A stretch of 64,000 nt of DNA. Source: Ferrimonas gelatinilytica (lineage in GTDB: Bacteria; Pseudomonadota; Gammaproteobacteria; Enterobacterales; Shewanellaceae). This document shows positions 63,791-64,000 of the stretch, piece by piece; the first letter of the stretch is position 1, and every line of letters starts with the position of its first letter. The notes beneath the pieces were generated by a model that was not told where the DNA came from, did not search any database, and was given only the letters and a program-made list of their open reading frames with translations. The translations under genes and the position numbers were made by a program. The stretch lies in contig NZ_BAABLF010000027.1 in assembly GCF_039544205.1 (NCBI RefSeq), positions 15,562-79,561 of the forward strand, read 5' to 3'.

Positions 63791-63818
63791 TTGCAGTGTA
63801 AACGATCTGCCCTATAAT
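63791..63818 (+). promoter_or_regulatory. rRNA operon promoter P1
   Basis: TTGCAG (63791-63796), 16-base spacer, TATAAT (63813-63818), followed by the GC-rich discriminator GCGCTCCC, the form that makes rRNA promoters stringently controlled. Confidence 0.85.
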
Positions 63819-63938
63819 GCGCTCCCTGCCGACGGGGCACAGCGGGCCACTCAGTGAGAGGCTAAGCGGCGTCACCAAAGGGGTTTCGGCCCGACTGGTT
63901 AAAACCTAGACGGTCGAACGGAAAGTTGAAAAACGGCC

Positions 63939-63966
63939 TTGACGACCACGGAGAACAGCGTAATAT
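63939..63966 (+). promoter_or_regulatory. rRNA operon promoter P2
   Basis: TTGACG (63939-63944), 16-base spacer, TAATAT (63961-63966), then ACGCCTCC. About 148 bases after P1, similar to the spacing in E. coli rrn operons. Confidence 0.8.
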
Positions 63967-64000
63967 ACGCCTCCTGCTTCGGCAACGAAGCCAAGCCCAA

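Larger units (their letters stand above)
63689..64000. promoter_or_regulatory. Upstream region of a ribosomal RNA operon
   Basis: No protein gene. Contains the tandem promoters listed below; the 16S rRNA gene itself is not inside the window. Confidence 0.8.

Noticed and set aside
1..64000. CRISPR arrays, insertion sequences, prophage or defence genes
   Set aside because: No spaced direct-repeat arrays, transposase, integrase or terminal inverted repeats were seen; gene content is conserved throughout.

Overview
This window is the replication-origin region of a gammaproteobacterial chromosome. Gene order and protein sequences point to the Alteromonadales, in the Shewanella/Ferrimonas neighbourhood. 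The supporting signs are parAB beside the atp operon and next to rsmG-mnmG, mioC beside oriC, the order rpmH-dnaA-dnaN-recF-gyrB, a fadBA/pepQ/yigZ/trkH/hemG block, and a def-fmt-rsmB-trkA block back to back with a dprA-smg-yrdD-tsaC-aroE-yrdB-yrdA block next to a ribosomal RNA promoter. The genus cannot be fixed from the sequence alone. Dense GATC clusters at oriC and in front of dnaA suggest a Dam/SeqA-type organism.

Layout. 1-4.4 kb: 3' part of a PepSY/ferredoxin-reductase flavoprotein, a membrane-anchored cupredoxin and the copper exporter copA. 4.7-9 kb: glmS with a DeoR-type regulator, and glmU (amino-sugar and UDP-GlcNAc synthesis), followed by a divergent DMT-family exporter. 10-16.5 kb: the F1Fo ATP synthase genes atpBEFHAGDC on the minus strand, with no intact atpI. 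17-21.5 kb: parB, parA, rsmG, mnmG. 21.5-21.9 kb: oriC, with a DUE and DnaA boxes. 21.9-26.3 kb: mioC, mnmE, yidC, yidD, rnpA, rpmH (minus). 26.4-32.8 kb: dnaA, dnaN, recF, gyrB (plus). Three parS sites lie between 30.3 and 39.2 kb. 32.9-41.6 kb: guaC, glyS, glyQ, tag, a large secreted beta-propeller/amidohydrolase, tusA. 41.7-48.7 kb: fadAB and, divergently, pepQ-yigZ-trkH. 48.7-53.2 kb: hemG, an ArsR-type regulator, a second hemG-like flavodoxin, a second trkH and trkA. 53.2-56 kb: rsmB, fmt, def. 56.1-63.7 kb: a LysM protein, dprA, smg, yrdD, purE, tsaC, hemF, a truncated haemoglobin, aroE, yrdB, yrdA. The right edge holds tandem P1/P2-type rRNA promoters, so a 16S rRNA gene should begin just beyond the window.

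How the parts work together: DnaA (26.8 kb) acts at oriC (21.5 kb) and probably on its own GATC-rich upstream region. ParA/ParB would act on the parS sites to segregate the origin. MnmG and MnmE form one tRNA-modification enzyme, RnpA/YidD/YidC link RNA processing and membrane insertion, and TrkA serves the two TrkH potassium channels.

I found no phage, CRISPR, transposon or defence island; most of the window is conserved housekeeping sequence. The most interesting items are the parS cluster (two sites inside coding sequence), the missing atpI with a promoter still in place, the paired duplication of TrkH and HemG, and several candidate operators. All positions were read by eye; no alignment or database search was run.
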